From Diaporthe sp. PMI_573 (taxonomy: Eukaryota > Ascomycota > Sordariomycetes > Diaporthales > Diaporthaceae), in contig JAJTUP010000117.1 of the NCBI GenBank assembly GCA_021399435.1, positions 90,896-154,895 on the forward strand: a stretch of 64,000 bases of DNA. Reading direction: 5' to 3'. The notes under the pieces were generated by a model that was not told the DNA's origin, searched no databases, and saw only the letters and a program-made list of their open reading frames with translations. Within the stretch, counting starts at the first letter, position 1. Every line of letters starts with the position of its first letter. Shown one piece after another: positions 29,185-40,937 of this stretch. The position numbers and the translations under genes were made by a program.

Positions 29185-32095
29185 ATGGCGTCTGAGAAAT
29201 CAGCCCATATACCCAGTATGGATAATCACATGGAACAAGATTCTCCTTCCGAAAACACACCTTCATTCGACCTTCACTATTCGGGCGCAACCCCTGTCTC
29301 TATAAAGCAGACCACAGGTGTCTCAACAGCCTCAGCTTTGAACCCATCCGCCGGCACTTCCGCGACCGCCAACACTGCCCAGACCGCCGACACGTCCTCC
29401 TCCACCGGCACTCCCAATGCGCCGCCTGCGACCTCCCTCTCCAGCACGGCCGTCTCCAGGAGGCGGAGGGGCCTGGGCATGGTGACTCGCAATGCCTGCA
29501 CGGAGTGTCGGAAGAAGCGCGCAAAGGTGCTACTACACTGCTCTCATTCCCACCCGAACCGTAATGTCATCCGGCCGCGCAAGCCGCGCAAGCCTCCTAA
29601 ACTGATGTTTACTATTCTGCGCTATAGTGCGATGGCCAGCAGCCATGTAGCAGATGCAGCGCCTATGAGGACGTCAAATGCCATTATGAGATCCCTGTGC
29701 GACAGACCAAGGAGAGCCTCCGCAGCGAGATCGAGCATCTACGCCACCAACAAGTCTCGAGCGAGTCGGTCATCAGCGCCCTCTCGCACAACGCACAATG
29801 GCAGGAGGTATTGCGCCGGCTACGCAGTGGCCACTCTGTCGATGCCATAGAGGACTGGCTGGGCAGCCAACTGTCCTCGGGGCCTAGTTCAGTACCTACG
29901 TTTGACTATCCCTCCGCAGGTACAAATCTCATCAGCCTGCCCAACTCCGCCAGTGCGGGCGCAGCCTCATATACTCCTAGCATGGTCAAGAGGGCAATGT
30001 CGGCCGCGGGTGTCAGCCCGACGTCGACGGTTCATCCACTGAGCTCTAGACAGGATGTGGATTCAAGCACTCAATCGAATCAATACTCAGAGGCCAGCCA
30101 GGTGCACTTTCATAGGAGCAATTCACAGTCGGACACAAGGAGCTGGTGCCTCTCTGGGCCCCCCCAAACAAGAGTGGAAGCATGGGCTGCAGACAATTTG
30201 TCGAAATTGCAGCCTTCTGAGGGCACTTACTGCGGCCTAGACCAGGTATTGACCCCGGATATGCCGCCTCTCTCGAGAATGCCTACCACCTGGAGCGAGA
30301 TCAGCTCAGACAGGACATTGGTTCGGCATATCCTTGCCCTATACTTTTGCTGGGAATATCCGATTTTCGCGTCCTTAAGCAAGGAGCACTTCCTCGAGGA
30401 CTTCCACTCCGGGCGGTCTCGGTACTGCTCTCCAATCCTCGTTAACGCCCTACTTGCACTGGGATGCCGGTTCTCAACCCAGCCTAATACGCTTGCAAAT
30501 CCAGATGACCCATACTCGTTGGGGGACCGCTTCTTCAAAGAGAGCCTCCGCCTCTACTTCATGGAGGATAACTACCATAGTCTTACTACAATCCAGGCTC
30601 TTGGCATCATGTCAATCCACGAGGCCAGCTGTGGCAAAGATACCGAAAGTCGGTATTATGCTAGGCAAAGCTTTCGTGTCGCGGTTGAGATGGGCCTGGA
30701 CAGAGTGAGTAACGATTTGGGAGATAGCGACGAGGTTGCCGTCCAGGCAGCTACCTTCTGGGGCGCCTTCGCGCTGGACCAGTAAGCATCTTAAGCTGAT
30801 CGCTATGCGCCCTTAGGCCAGCTGTCTAATTGGTCTTCAGTGCCTGGTCTCTAGTCACTGGCTCTTTGCCCCAGTGCTCCCGCCTCCCGCATCTACCGTC
30901 CAAGCCAGCCATCATGCCAGATATCGAGGCTTCTATGTGGATCCCATATACCGACGACGGTAAATGCTGTCTCCCAGATCGCGCTGAGCCTAGCCATACT
31001 AACATGAGATAAGGTGGCCTAGCACAAAAGTCCTTCGAGCAGCCGTCTAACGTCAGATCTGTATACAAGTGCTTCTGCGAACTAAGCGAATTAGTTCACG
31101 AATCTCTTTATACACTCCACACACCGGGCCAACCACTCAGAGGTACTAACGTTATATATATATACATGCGTTTCATGAACTGGTACGGCTCGGTACCAGT
31201 CGCTCTACGACTTGGACAGAACTTTACTCCCGCAGTCTTCTTCGCGCAGTAAGTTTTCTTCTAGGGCGCCTAGATTGCACTGCTGATATATCGCTTGACG
31301 TGCAGCATGTACTACCATTTCGCCATATTGCTTCTCTTCCAACCTCTAATCAAATTGCGGATCAAAGAGTCAAAGTTGTTACCGAGAGATGTCTGCACCT
31401 CAGCCGCAAACGCTATTCAGGGTCTAACTAGATCATATTCACAGCTGTACACGCTACAGCGTACACCCTCCTTCGTCCCTTACTTTGTTCTCACCTCCTT
31501 GATTACGCTTCTAGCAATCGCAGCATCCGGAACACCGTCGGAATCAGAAGGTCAGGCGGGGGCTACACCAGAGTCACCAGCGGATCATCCACTGGCCGGC
31601 AGTGGTTCGCCGCAGCTTGATCCCCTTGTCACCAAATCCATTAACCGGGGCATCGCCGACTTGATAGAGATGGCACCGTGTCACCACTTTGCGGAACAGG
31701 CTTTAAATATTCTGCAATACCTCGCGAAGAAGTGGAACATCGAGGTCGAAATGGAGGTGCCACAGAATGTGAAAAGAGAGAAGGAAAAAGCGCACAAGAC
31801 GGGGTGCGAAGCGACGCATACATCAGGACTCAAGAGAATGAAGGACCACGATTACGAAACATGGCCGACCACAGACAGCGTCAATTTCTCTGCGCCGAAC
31901 ATGAACAAAAACAACTTTATCACTACTCGGGGGAACTCGATGGCCTTGCCGGCCGCGCCGGCGCCGGCAAGCCCGCTACTGGTGAGGTTCGGTGACTCGA
32001 TTGAGAACCCGCTTTTCTGGCCTTATCCAATGCAAGGCCGGCCGATTATGCCGATGGGGGACGTGTTGGCAGAAGCCGGGTTCGAGTTGCTCTAG
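29185..32095 (+). CDS. Zn(II)2Cys6 transcription factor, NirA-like, 879 aa
   Basis: Five exons: 29185-29526, 29628-30781, 30841-30959, 31014-31248 and 31306-32095. All phases match and introns are 54-101 nt. The zinc cluster is split by intron 1 after RKKRAK: CTEC before it and CDGQQPCSRCSAYEDVKC after it, giving all six cysteines with normal spacing. A short coiled linker follows (ESLRSEIEHLRHQQ). The fungal-specific regulatory domain spans about residues 290-700, with LYFCWEYPIFASLSKEHF, LGIMSIHEASCGKD, WGAFALD and AWSLVTGSLPQCSRLP. The last ~100 residues are a disordered tail. The order and motifs resemble regulators annotated as nitrogen-assimilation NirA-like. Such proteins bind CGG-type sites in the nucleus; the actual targets are unknown. 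No damage seen. Confidence 0.88.
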
Positions 32096-33633
32096 ACGGC
32101 CAAGGGGACGACCGAAGAATTCTCTAAGAATGAAGCGCCTAATACTGTTGGGGAACGCAGACTGAGCAGCTATTGTGGAATGCGATTGGCCAAACAAGTT
32201 GTGATGATCACTGGTTCCTGAGTCCTATCAACCGTAAAATCGGTGTTTATGTTTAGGATACGTAAGGCGTTGTTTTTGAGCAATGGGTTTCTGATAATGA
32301 TCACAGCTAGTGAAAGCTATTCAAGAGTGAATACTTCGATTGGCTATTAAAGAGCTGTCTATACTATCTAGCTACCTAGTAATGATTATGTCTTTATATG
32401 TCCATCTCTTCAGTATGGATATCCTGGCTAGCAAGTTATCCAAGCTGTATATCACGTGACGTGCTTAGTCCCTCGGAAGGCCTGCATCGTAGCATCTCCC
32501 TATTGCCTCATAACGTATTGTTACAAATCTCCCCTTCTTCAAATGTCAATATGGATTCGCACATCTTGAAGATCACCGCCAACCCTACAGAATCTGGGTC
32601 CTCTGGATGCATTTCAGCTTCTACCCTGACAGGCCCTTTTAAACCCCATCAACTAGCCAACGCCGGCTTCTCTTGAGATATTCAACAAAAGTCCGAGTGC
32701 TAATTTGTCAGGGCGCTGGGGCACGGAGAGAAAACCTGTGGGTGTTGCGCGAAGCCTGCCGGCAAGCCATCGACCCACTTCAGGCACTTGGACCAGGTCT
32801 TTGTACGGACATAAACACCCACTCACCTAGAGATAAAGGAAGCAATATCTTTTACACAACTCTCCGCTGCGCTCCAATTTTGTTTAGGAATAATAAAATG
32901 AAAACCATGTAAACCTTATCTCATATTGGCACAAATCCTCTTGCATGTGGTACGCTAGGAGATAATATTCCTTATTTTGCAGCCGTGAAATATTCGTATT
33001 TATACTCGAGAGCAAAGAAGAGTGTAGATATGTAATGCACAAGCGGAATTATTATTGTTAATCCTCTACCTGAAACTATTCCCATCATTGCCACCACAAC
33101 AAACTGCCGTTTTTCAATAGATGAACTTGCTGTCGAAGGCTTGACCTATTACGTTAGCGAGTCTATATGCATCCAATCAGAGGCGCCCTCCCAGGCATGA
33201 TTACGCGGTGCCGCTTCGTTCGCTACCATTTACTCCAGCTTTGTAGTCTATCACATGACGGCCAGCGGGAGGTTGGCTGGGCAGCGCTTGTCTTCTGGCT
33301 TGTGCCTACACCCCACGTTCCTCTGATGGCGATTCACCTCTTGATCATCTTTGACCAGGTCTGAGGGTGCATTGCCCTTGGTGATTGGTGGATGTTGCTT
33401 GGTGCTACTGGAGTGACCGTTGTACAGATAAGCAAACCCCAACTGGGCTTTCCAAGACAAACGACGGGGTCCTGCTTTGCCACCCAAACCCAGCGAAACT
33501 CCTCAGACTTCTTTCTCCACCAACATTCTATATCAGCCCAGGGACGCCGCGACACCCTTGCTACCGGCAGAGCTTAATTTTGAACTGCTTATATCCACAC
33601 AAGCTGCTCAAGGCGAGTCAGAACACCTAGACG
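32096..33633. other. No supported gene
   Basis: Intergenic, partly AT-rich (32880-33060). Short ORFs without domains. Confidence 0.45.
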
Positions 33634-34697
33634 ATGTCCAATCAACCCCCCACCCCACACTTAAGCTACCTCGACTGCGATACAACCGGTGTGGTGCCGA
33701 CAAACCCTAACCTCGACGAATCCGACAGCTTGATTGATCCATCAATATTCGAAAAAAAAAATGGCAATAATAACGCAACGCTAAGTCCAGGCGTTTCCCT
33801 CACTGGTGCCGTGAGTTCGCCGACTGTTTCTACGCAGTATCTCTACAACCCCTTTCCATCCAACGAGGCCGTCCCTATGGAGTCCACCGAATGGCCTACT
33901 GAGTGTATTCCTTGGCTACAGACTGGTTCGGGAGGCTGCATTGATTCAATCATGGATATGGAGAGCCGGAATGCCAGCATCTCAGATCTTCAAGGTTACA
34001 CTACTAGAGAGACATCCTTCACCAGCCCGACGACAAACCTGGGCCAACGCAAATGTGGGCCAGGCTGGCTACCAGGCAGCTTATATTGGACGACGAGAAA
34101 CTCTATCGTTTCTGAACAAAGCGAGAAGGGCTTCAACGGCAAGGATTCGGGACCATCAACAGTTCCCAAAAGCACCATTGACCTATCAGAGGACCCCCTA
34201 TCTACAAACTTCGGTATTAGTTTTGACCCACCACACACAGTAGCATACATAAGCCAACGGGCGCCAGAGAGTTCGATACAGGTCAGCTCGAGCCGCCACG
34301 CGCAGTCGCAACAATCACAATCACAGACACAACCGCCATCACCACTACCACGACCCAAACAACGTGCTCGAACCATAGAGCCGCAAACAAGAGCCGCGCT
34401 AAAACCAAGGCGGCGACCTCGGAGCCGGTGGCCACGGAGCAGGCTGAGTCGCTAAAACACAAAGAGCTGTCGGAAACAGTTAGGGGCCTGCAGGAGGAGG
34501 TTTTCGCGCTCAAGAGCGAGCTGCTGCAGCATGGGGTTTGTAACGATCCGATCATACAGGCGTACTTAGAGCAAAAGGCCAGATTTTTGGCGATCGGCAG
34601 CCACGCCACCACAGATTTTAAATCAGGCACCTCCCCGTTAGTTGCTACACGAGACCCATTCAGCCACCCAGATATTTATCCAGCCGCGTCTAAGTAA
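33634..34697 (+). pseudogene. bZIP transcription factor copy with frameshift
   Basis: The N-terminal 240 codons (ATG 33634) are a Ser/Thr/Pro-rich activation-type region followed by Gln/Ser/Pro (SQQSQSQTQPPSPLPRPKQR). The bZIP itself lies in a different frame (+2): NHRAANKSRAKTKA basic region, then ELSETVRGLQEEVFALKSEL and LLQHGVCNDPIIQAYL, ending at 34697. No plausible intron joins the frames: the only GT-AG pair in the overlap would be 16 nt. The break is a short indel at about 34340-34370. The zipper and its tail closely resemble the gene at 56716-58044, so this is a decayed paralogue. A sequencing error is the alternative. Confidence 0.75.
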
Positions 34698-36610
34698 AGA
34701 ACCCATACAGAGAGCCGATTTACTAGTATAGTTTCAGAACCAAAAGATCATACAGTCCTTCTTGTCTGTGTCACTATGAGACGCAATGCTATAGTATAGG
34801 ACCCTAAGGATATGATGGTGGTGACCTTAAACGTTAGGTTATCCGGAAAATCGAAACAGGTACAGGCGAGGAAAATGAGGGATCTTTCGCGGAGGCAAAC
34901 TAGATAAGGTAAGATTAAAATACCTTTGGGGGCATCCGGGATCTAGGCCTCTATTATGCCGCTAGGCAGCTTATTGGCATAAAGCTTAAATGATTTAGCG
35001 TCCTTAGATACATCGACGTTGAAACTCCGTTGATTGTGTATGGGCCCGCAATTTGGATTTGAGCTGTGATGGCGGCGTTCTGGTTGTCTCTGGTTTTGGA
35101 CGCCAGGATGTGATTGAGCAGGGAATTGAGCTGGATCCCTGTGGTGGTTGGAGCAAGGAATTTGACGTCCAGCTTGTTCCGACAAGTGTGCTGTACCACT
35201 CGCCGGGGCTGCTGCCGATAACATCCATGGATACAATTTTGGGCATAGTGGCGACTTCGCAGGTCACAAAGCTGACAAAACGAATAAGTGACGAAGCCTG
35301 GAGGAACCTCAAGGACAAAATATTAGGTATGAGGTAATGAGCCTAAGATGAGCTCATCCATGTCTACATCAGTGGTAAATTTAGCATTAGACCCAGCGCA
35401 AGGATGCGGTTTTTCGGCCAAGACACCTTTATCAGCAAGCAAGGCACACGGATTTACTGTCGCTCCCAACCACCGTTTGGGCCTCGATTTGTACCTCTTC
35501 AAATCAGCATCGAGGCCGAGGCATTGTATGGCTTGATGAGCCTGCAAAGCGCTGTGCTGCCCGCACAACCTCCCTTTTCCAAGAAAATCAATTACCAACG
35601 TAAGTTCAAAATCGCACAATCATTGGGGCCATGCTTTACATCCATTATTGCCATATGAACGCCGCTCCAGGGCAGTAGATGACCTCTCCCTCGTTGCCGT
35701 GGTACGTGGGCCATCAGCCGCGGTAATGGAAATGCATGCGGTCGGGATGTGCGTTACCTGGTCCCGTCCAAAGATATGTGCGCTGCTTTTTGCCTCTGCG
35801 TGCGCGCGCGCGTGTGTGTGCGTGTGTGTAGGTGTGGTTTCTGATGTCTAAACACAAGGCAGTGCTTGCGACCTCCACCGGCTTAAAGGCGTATCCGTAC
35901 GTCTTCCATTCTCGTCATCCGCCCACTGCACAATCAATCGCCCGATTGATTCGGGTTGTCGTACTCCATCATCATCGACCACTGGCCACCCTGAGCCCGC
36001 GGTATTGACACCATGATTTGAGGGCCCCGACCTACGCACCGCCTTCCACCCGGCCCCCGCCCTGGTCGCCCGACCCACTTCTCGCTGCCCAGTGCCAGGA
36101 GTGCGTTGGCGTTGTAGGGTGGAAGGGTTCCGCGCCGTTAGGGACTTGCTGCGCCGTGAGCATGCCGTTAGCCGGCCCCGAACAGCTGCCCACCCATTCT
36201 GCCGGGGCGAGTTCTTCCTGTTGCTGCTGGTGGTGGTATGGCTGGACTACTGCTGCCTGTTGTGGGGAGTTGTAGGCGACCACCCGATGGTGGGCTGCTG
36301 TGACTGCTTGCTACGGTCGCACATTACCACATGGGTGACAAAACCATGTACGAAAATGATTGGAGCTATTTCGCACATAAGCTTTCGACGTTTTTATATG
36401 GGGCTACAGTATTGATATGATAGCGCACTGTTTTCAATGTAGCAGAGCTGATGCCATACCAAGGGGTGCTGATGCCATTCCATCGGCGCCGAGGCGCCGA
36501 AGCTCCGATAATGCCGGTTCAGACGGGGATATTGCAGCTGGAAGCCTTGGAAGGAGGTATGAACTCCGACCTCTACCACGATCTCGAACCCCTAGTCTGC
36601 ATCTCGCATA
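34698..36610. other. No confidently identified gene; low-complexity tracts
   Basis: ORFs of 60-104 codons at 34943-35657 and a Gln/His-rich minus ORF at 36032-36283 have codon-like texture but no recognised domain; some may be remnants. 35799-35830 is an alternating GC/GT (purine-pyrimidine) run. 36483-36500 is an 18-bp inverted repeat (TCGGCGCC, 2 bp, GGCGCCGA). GCTGATGCCAT is directly repeated at about 36447 and 36468. Confidence 0.4.
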
Positions 36611-38309
36611 ATGCCGAGGCCCCGTAAGGACTTGGAGCGCGTCAAGGACTGGATCCTCGAGCAGCGGCGAGAAGGACTATCCATTGACACTATATGTGCC
36701 CATCTCCGCGACGATGGGCACGTACTCGACGTCAGAACCCTGAAAAGGAGGTTAGCGGAATGGGGTGCCCAGGAGTACTCGCCCCTTCACTCAAAGATTG
36801 ATACCAACACCTTCGTCGAGCTGATCAAAGGCTACTTCTACCGATACGGATATAGCGACACTTCTATCGTCCGTGATCTCAAGCGACGCGGCATCGAGAT
36901 CTCCGAGCGGACTGTACAGGAGTATCGTCTGAAGCATGGGATGAAGCGGCGCTTCCGAGATCTGGCTGAACGACAGGAGGCTATTCAAAAAGCAAGAGAG
37001 TTCCTCTTCCAAGACGACCGTCAGTCTTCAAGCATCAGAGGATTTGGCAGGGGGTATCTATACCACTACGTCCGCATCCGTGCCGGCGTCCTTGTCGGCC
37101 AGAATACCTTATATCGCGAGTACCAAACGAACCCAGAGTGGAAGAAGCGGGCCGAGCAAAGACGCCTTGCTGATTGGAAGCACCGAAAGAACTTCCAGGT
37201 TCCTGGGCCTAACTTCATGTGGTCTCTCGATGGGTACGAGAAGCTCAAGAACTTCGGCTTCTCTATCTACGCCTGTATCGACACGTACTCGAGAGCCATC
37301 ATCTGGATATATGTCGGCAGGGGGAACATGACAGCGTTGAGTTCACTCAAACAGTTTCTACGGACAGTGTCGTACTCAGGGGTCCGCCCCCTTTTCACCC
37401 GCTCGGATCACGGTATCGAGACTCCTCTTTGGGCCGGAGCCCAGGCGATTCTCGCCGACCTTGATCAGACAGAGTTTCGGTATACCACCGATGATAACGA
37501 CCAACGAGTCCATAGGCAGGGAGCGAGACTGAGCTCCTGTCATATCTGGGGCCCAAGCACATCGAACCAACGGATCGAGTCTTGGTGGGAAAAGCTACTT
37601 AAAGGTGTCAGTCAGCGCTGGATCGCGTTCTCACACGAGCTGATTGATAGCGGCCTCTTCCAACCAAACCGTCTTGCTCACCAGATCGCGGTATATGCTC
37701 TCTATGGACCCATGATCCGTCAAGAGGTTGCGGACTTCACGGAGATGTGGAACGGCCATCGCATCCGACCACAAAAGAATAGGGAGCATCTCGTCGCCGG
37801 GATCCCGATGGATCTGTATAATACAAGCGAAGTGGAGAACTGGGCAGTCCATCTAGGGCCTGCGGCTCGAGATGGGCTTGCCCAGATGATGGCCGCTGTC
37901 GATTCTATCGATATAGACGATCTTCTTGACCCAACAACAACGGACTGGTGTGATCGACAGCTCCGGGATCTTCAGTTCGGTGGTCAGCTAGATGGGGAGC
38001 TTGATCATAAGCGACCACACCTCGCGATCTACTTACGGCTTAGAGACAAGATTCAGGTTCATCTCGACTGCGGGGCTAGTCCGGTGCTGAGCATCACAGA
38101 GAGTCCAGTTGGAGGGCAAGAGAGATTCGTACGGAAAAAAGTACTCCATCGCACTCAAAAGCTAGCTGACAATGCTTTAGCTTCAGCTCCTCGAGAAGAA
38201 CTACCTTGAGCCTATTAATAATGGCCTCTCCGGAACTGAGCTACCTGGCGATATTATCAATAGTGTGGATGAGCTGATGGGGGACCTGGATCACCTTGAG
38301 CTAGAGTAA
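36611..38309 (+). pseudogene. Integrase core-domain (DDE) transposase, frameshifted near its end
   Basis: ATG at 36611. Residues 1-130 contain helix-turn-helix-like modules (EGLSIDTICAHLRDDG, YSDTSIVRDLKRRGIEIS). The integrase core follows: NFMWSLDGYEKLKNFGF with the first Asp (about residue 205), ACIDTYSRAIIWIYVG, LFTRSDHGIETPL with the second Asp (about 262), and STSNQRIESWWEKL with the catalytic Glu (about 324). This matches eukaryotic cut-and-paste integrase-type transposases (Ginger/IS3EU-like group), not an LTR-element pol. The main frame stops at 38209, but family-like sequence (LQLLEKNYLEPINNGLSGTE ending at TAA 38307-38309) continues in another frame, indicating a small deletion near 38183. 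A late-acting intron is less likely. Confidence 0.75.
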
Positions 38310-38312
38310 CTA

Positions 38313-39563
38313 CTATTTCCTCGTCTGTTTACGAGGATGCCGGCTACTTGGCCTCCTCGTATCAACTCCTCGGGTTCCAGCAGCGGGACCATGGGCAGTG
38401 AAGGCAGGGCCAGCCGAGAGCTCCCTATCCTCTGCCTCTACTGAGAGTGCTGAGCTTATAGAGTCTCGAGCTCGTTTCCGACCCGCGCGGGTCTCGTCCA
38501 CGTCGGTAGTAATAACCTCGATCTGGTCTTCTGCGCTAGCTCTCGAAGGAGGTAGAACTGGGCTCAGAGAGGGGCTCAAGGAGGGCGAGTTGAACTCGCT
38601 CCCGATTAACAAGGCTGGCTGTACCTTCACCTCGGTCTTAACTAACTCTTTCTTGACTCCCTTCTCCTTTTTGTACAGCTTTATGGCTGACCTCGGTGTC
38701 TTGATATGACGAGGGGCCGGGACTTGTGGTCGAGGAGGCAATGGCTCATAGAAAACAAGGAAAAGGAGATATCTGCCCTCTGTTTTACTGAAACGAAAAG
38801 GGCAGTCCTCGCCGAAAAGCTCTGCGACTGTCTGTCTCTCCCAGTCGAGGTCGCTCAGCTCCGTGATACCCTCTTTAATATGGGCGTTCTGAACGAGTCT
38901 CTTGTCGAATTGAAGAACAGAAGAGAGGGCAGGCTTGTCCTTGAACTGAGGGAAGAAGATGCTGTCGAACCAGAAGTGGACAGGTAAAGATGGTTCCTCG
39001 TCGACGAAGGGGCGCAAAGCGACTTTCAGCAGCTCTCTAGCCAAAGACCATTGGGGCTCCTCGTCTTCGTCTAGTATTTCCCATGGGTCAGGCCTCGCAA
39101 GGAAGACGGTGAGACGCATCGAGATCTTCCGTCTGCTCTTGTTTTGGCTCTGCTTAGCCACAGCCTCACTGAGTTGCGACGAGCTCGCCCTCATGCCCCT
39201 CGCGATCCGACTCTGGGTAAGTTTGGCATCTCGGTACACGGCGGCGGGCCGCGATGCTGCGAGGATACGGCCAGGGCCGTCTCCAGAGCCGGTGAAGATT
39301 GTCTGTGAGGGTGTGGAACGATCAGAGGCTGTTAGGTCGATAGACTGTATAGCGGAGGAGGTGGAAGCCGTCTCAACGTCTCGAAACGGGACTGGCGAAC
39401 TGTCGAGGATGGAGATACTCGTGGGCCAACGTCTCCCGCAATATGGACACAAATTCGACCCTGGGTAGCTATCTCGGATGAAATCGTGGCTCCGTTGGTA
39501 CGATTTAGGGGCCACGGTCTTCGGAACATCGGGACATGTCTGCGATAGGACGTGATCGGGCAT
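38313..39563 (-). CDS. Partner protein of the integrase element, 416 aa
   Basis: The ATG at 39563 (MPDHVLSQTCPD) is the first true ATG; the frame is open slightly further upstream. I do not recognise a family. Near residue 37 is a possible half zinc ribbon (LCPYCGRRW). A Ser/Thr-rich stretch follows, then a basic patch (KSRRKISMRL) before an ordered-looking middle (WEILDEDEEPQWSLARELLK, LPVHFWFDSIFFPQFKD, LFGEDCPFRFSKTEGRYLLF). The C-terminus is Pro/Ser/Lys-rich with RKRARD, a likely nuclear signal. It ends 4 bp from the integrase end, so it probably belongs to the same element. An intron just upstream (GTAAGC at about 39633, acceptor at 39567) could add a short leader exon. Confidence 0.55.
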   Translation of the reverse strand: MPDHVLSQTCPDVPKTVAPKSYQRSHDFIRDSYPGSNLCPYCGRRWPTSISILDSSPVPFRDVETASTSSAIQSIDLTASDRSTPSQTIFTGSGDGPGRILAASRPAAVYRDAKLTQSRIARGMRASSSQLSEAVAKQSQNKSRRKISMRLTVFLARPDPWEILDEDEEPQWSLARELLKVALRPFVDEEPSLPVHFWFDSIFFPQFKDKPALSSVLQFDKRLVQNAHIKEGITELSDLDWERQTVAELFGEDCPFRFSKTEGRYLLFLVFYEPLPPRPQVPAPRHIKTPRSAIKLYKKEKGVKKELVKTEVKVQPALLIGSEFNSPSLSPSLSPVLPPSRASAEDQIEVITTDVDETRAGRKRARDSISSALSVEAEDRELSAGPAFTAHGPAAGTRGVDTRRPSSRHPRKQTRK

Positions 39564-39651
39564 ATCTACGTACAAGACAAGGTCAGTCGCACAATCTCAT
39601 GATGGATAGACCCGAGCTTACTTAGGGAATGGATGGGATAGCCCACAACAG

Positions 39652-40839
39652 CTACGGGTTGGCGATGGGCTGGGTATTGATGCTGGTGTTGATGTGTGAG
39701 TGGAAGAATTGTGACGCGTCACCAGGAATTATCACGACATATTCCCTGGTGGACATGCCATCTAAATGATGAGATACCTTCCGAATAGTGTGCGGTACTG
39801 TAGTCTTGCAAGGGCCCACAAAATTACTAAGAATTTCCACATGGTTGAGGCTTCCCAAAAGGGTTATGTCACCCATGTGGTAATGTGCGACCGTAGCTTG
39901 CGGTGAGTTGTTAGGCGGGGTGTGGACCGTGCGGTTCATCTGGGCGGCTGCTGCTGACGCCTCCGCTGATGTGGTGTGGAGGTGTTGGTGGTTTGCTGAT
40001 ACCTCAATGACTGCTGATATATGGGACGATTGCACAGAGCTCGGGGCTGATGTGGGTATGGAGAAGGTCGACTGTGTGAAACCAGCATATCCCATCTGTG
40101 GATGGGCAGTCATCGAATGGTTATAGTAGGGAACTTTCTCCATACCTGGTGCTGGATGAATTCGTAATTTCTCCGTTCTATTTACCATTGGACTCGATGT
40201 AGTGCTTTTTGATCGGAATGGCGGTCGCCTGTACACCCCCGAGCCAAATTCCTCCTGCTTGATTGCCACGTCGAGGTTGTGCTGGTGATGCGAAGCAAAC
40301 TGTGAAGCCGGCTGGTTGACTTTTGATACTGAGTTGACGAAAGATTGTAGAGACTTGTCGTAGAGCGGGGTGTTGTTGGGAACACCTGGCAGTGGACCGT
40401 CCACATCTGGGGCGTTAAGAGACGTGCCGCCAAGACGGGCATCGGCTATACTTGGATCTGCGGTCTCGAGGGAAGATGCCTGCTGCGTGGTAGAGTATTC
40501 CTTTAATGATTTTTCAGCCTGGTAACTGGCATCCTTGACCCATAGGGAAAAGAATTTTGTCCATTGGTCCTTCCTCGGGTCGTTGTCAGGGTCCAACGGC
40601 GTGCTTAATCCGTAGGGCGGAGTCCAATGCTGTAGCCGAACCTGAACACCTTTGTATTCGAGCAACTTTTCCAAGTCACATAGCCGGGTCATCATGTCCT
40701 TTTTCTCGCGCTCAAGCTCTTGCAGATAGCCACGGCGCTCTGTGCGTCTAGTAACGCGGTCCGTGATATAGCATTCGAGGTACTGCTGTGCGCAGGGGGA
40801 GCATCCTTCGGGAAGACCATCGCAACGGATCTTGCGAAC
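39652..40839 (-). CDS. Zn(II)2Cys6 transcription factor lacking its first exon
   Basis: The exon starts at 40839 after a TACGTAG acceptor with a GCTAAC branch point 27 nt before it. Its first residues are the second half of a Zn2Cys6 cluster (RCDGLPEGCSPCAQQYLEC, Cys3 to Cys6). A basic/coiled dimerisation segment follows (RRGYLQELEREKKDMMTRLC), then ~300 residues of Gln/Ser/His-rich regulatory sequence, ending at TAG 39652. The exon with Cys1 and Cys2 (normally CxxCRxRK) should lie upstream. Instead the next sequence is a hAT transposase N-terminus, which can splice in frame to this exon (see findings). As it stands the zinc cluster is incomplete, so the gene is either broken or has become a fusion. 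Confidence 0.7.
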   Translation of the reverse strand, partial: VRKIRCDGLPEGCSPCAQQYLECYITDRVTRRTERRGYLQELEREKKDMMTRLCDLEKLLEYKGVQVRLQHWTPPYGLSTPLDPDNDPRKDQWTKFFSLWVKDASYQAEKSLKEYSTTQQASSLETADPSIADARLGGTSLNAPDVDGPLPGVPNNTPLYDKSLQSFVNSVSKVNQPASQFASHHQHNLDVAIKQEEFGSGVYRRPPFRSKSTTSSPMVNRTEKLRIHPAPGMEKVPYYNHSMTAHPQMGYAGFTQSTFSIPTSAPSSVQSSHISAVIEVSANHQHLHTTSAEASAAAAQMNRTVHTPPNNSPQATVAHYHMGDITLLGSLNHVEILSNFVGPCKTTVPHTIRKVSHHLDGMSTREYVVIIPGDASQFFHSHINTSINTQPIANP

Positions 40840-40937
40840 CTACGTTTTATGCAATGACGAAAGTTAGCTTGGTGTACGGTGGGTATTGCGGTTGGTTCTA
40901 ACGCAATGGGTCTCTTCCGAGACCTTGCCGCGATTAC

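Larger units (their letters stand above)
36611..39563. mobile_element. DDE-integrase element with convergent partner gene
   Basis: A retroviral-type integrase gene (+) and an unknown gene (-) face each other and end within 4 bp of each other (38309 and 38313). This compact tail-to-tail packing suggests one two-gene element. I could not identify terminal repeats or a target duplication, so the outer limits given are only those of the two genes. Confidence 0.5.

Noticed and set aside
34340..34375. Tiny GT-AG intron joining the two bZIP frames
   Set aside because: It would be about 16 nt, far below the minimum for splicing.
36258..39650. TGTTGTGGG at 36258 and its inverted copy at 39642-39650 as terminal repeats of the integrase element
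   Set aside because: Only nine bases match, the next bases diverge, and the flanks show no target duplication; this can occur by chance in the ranges searched.
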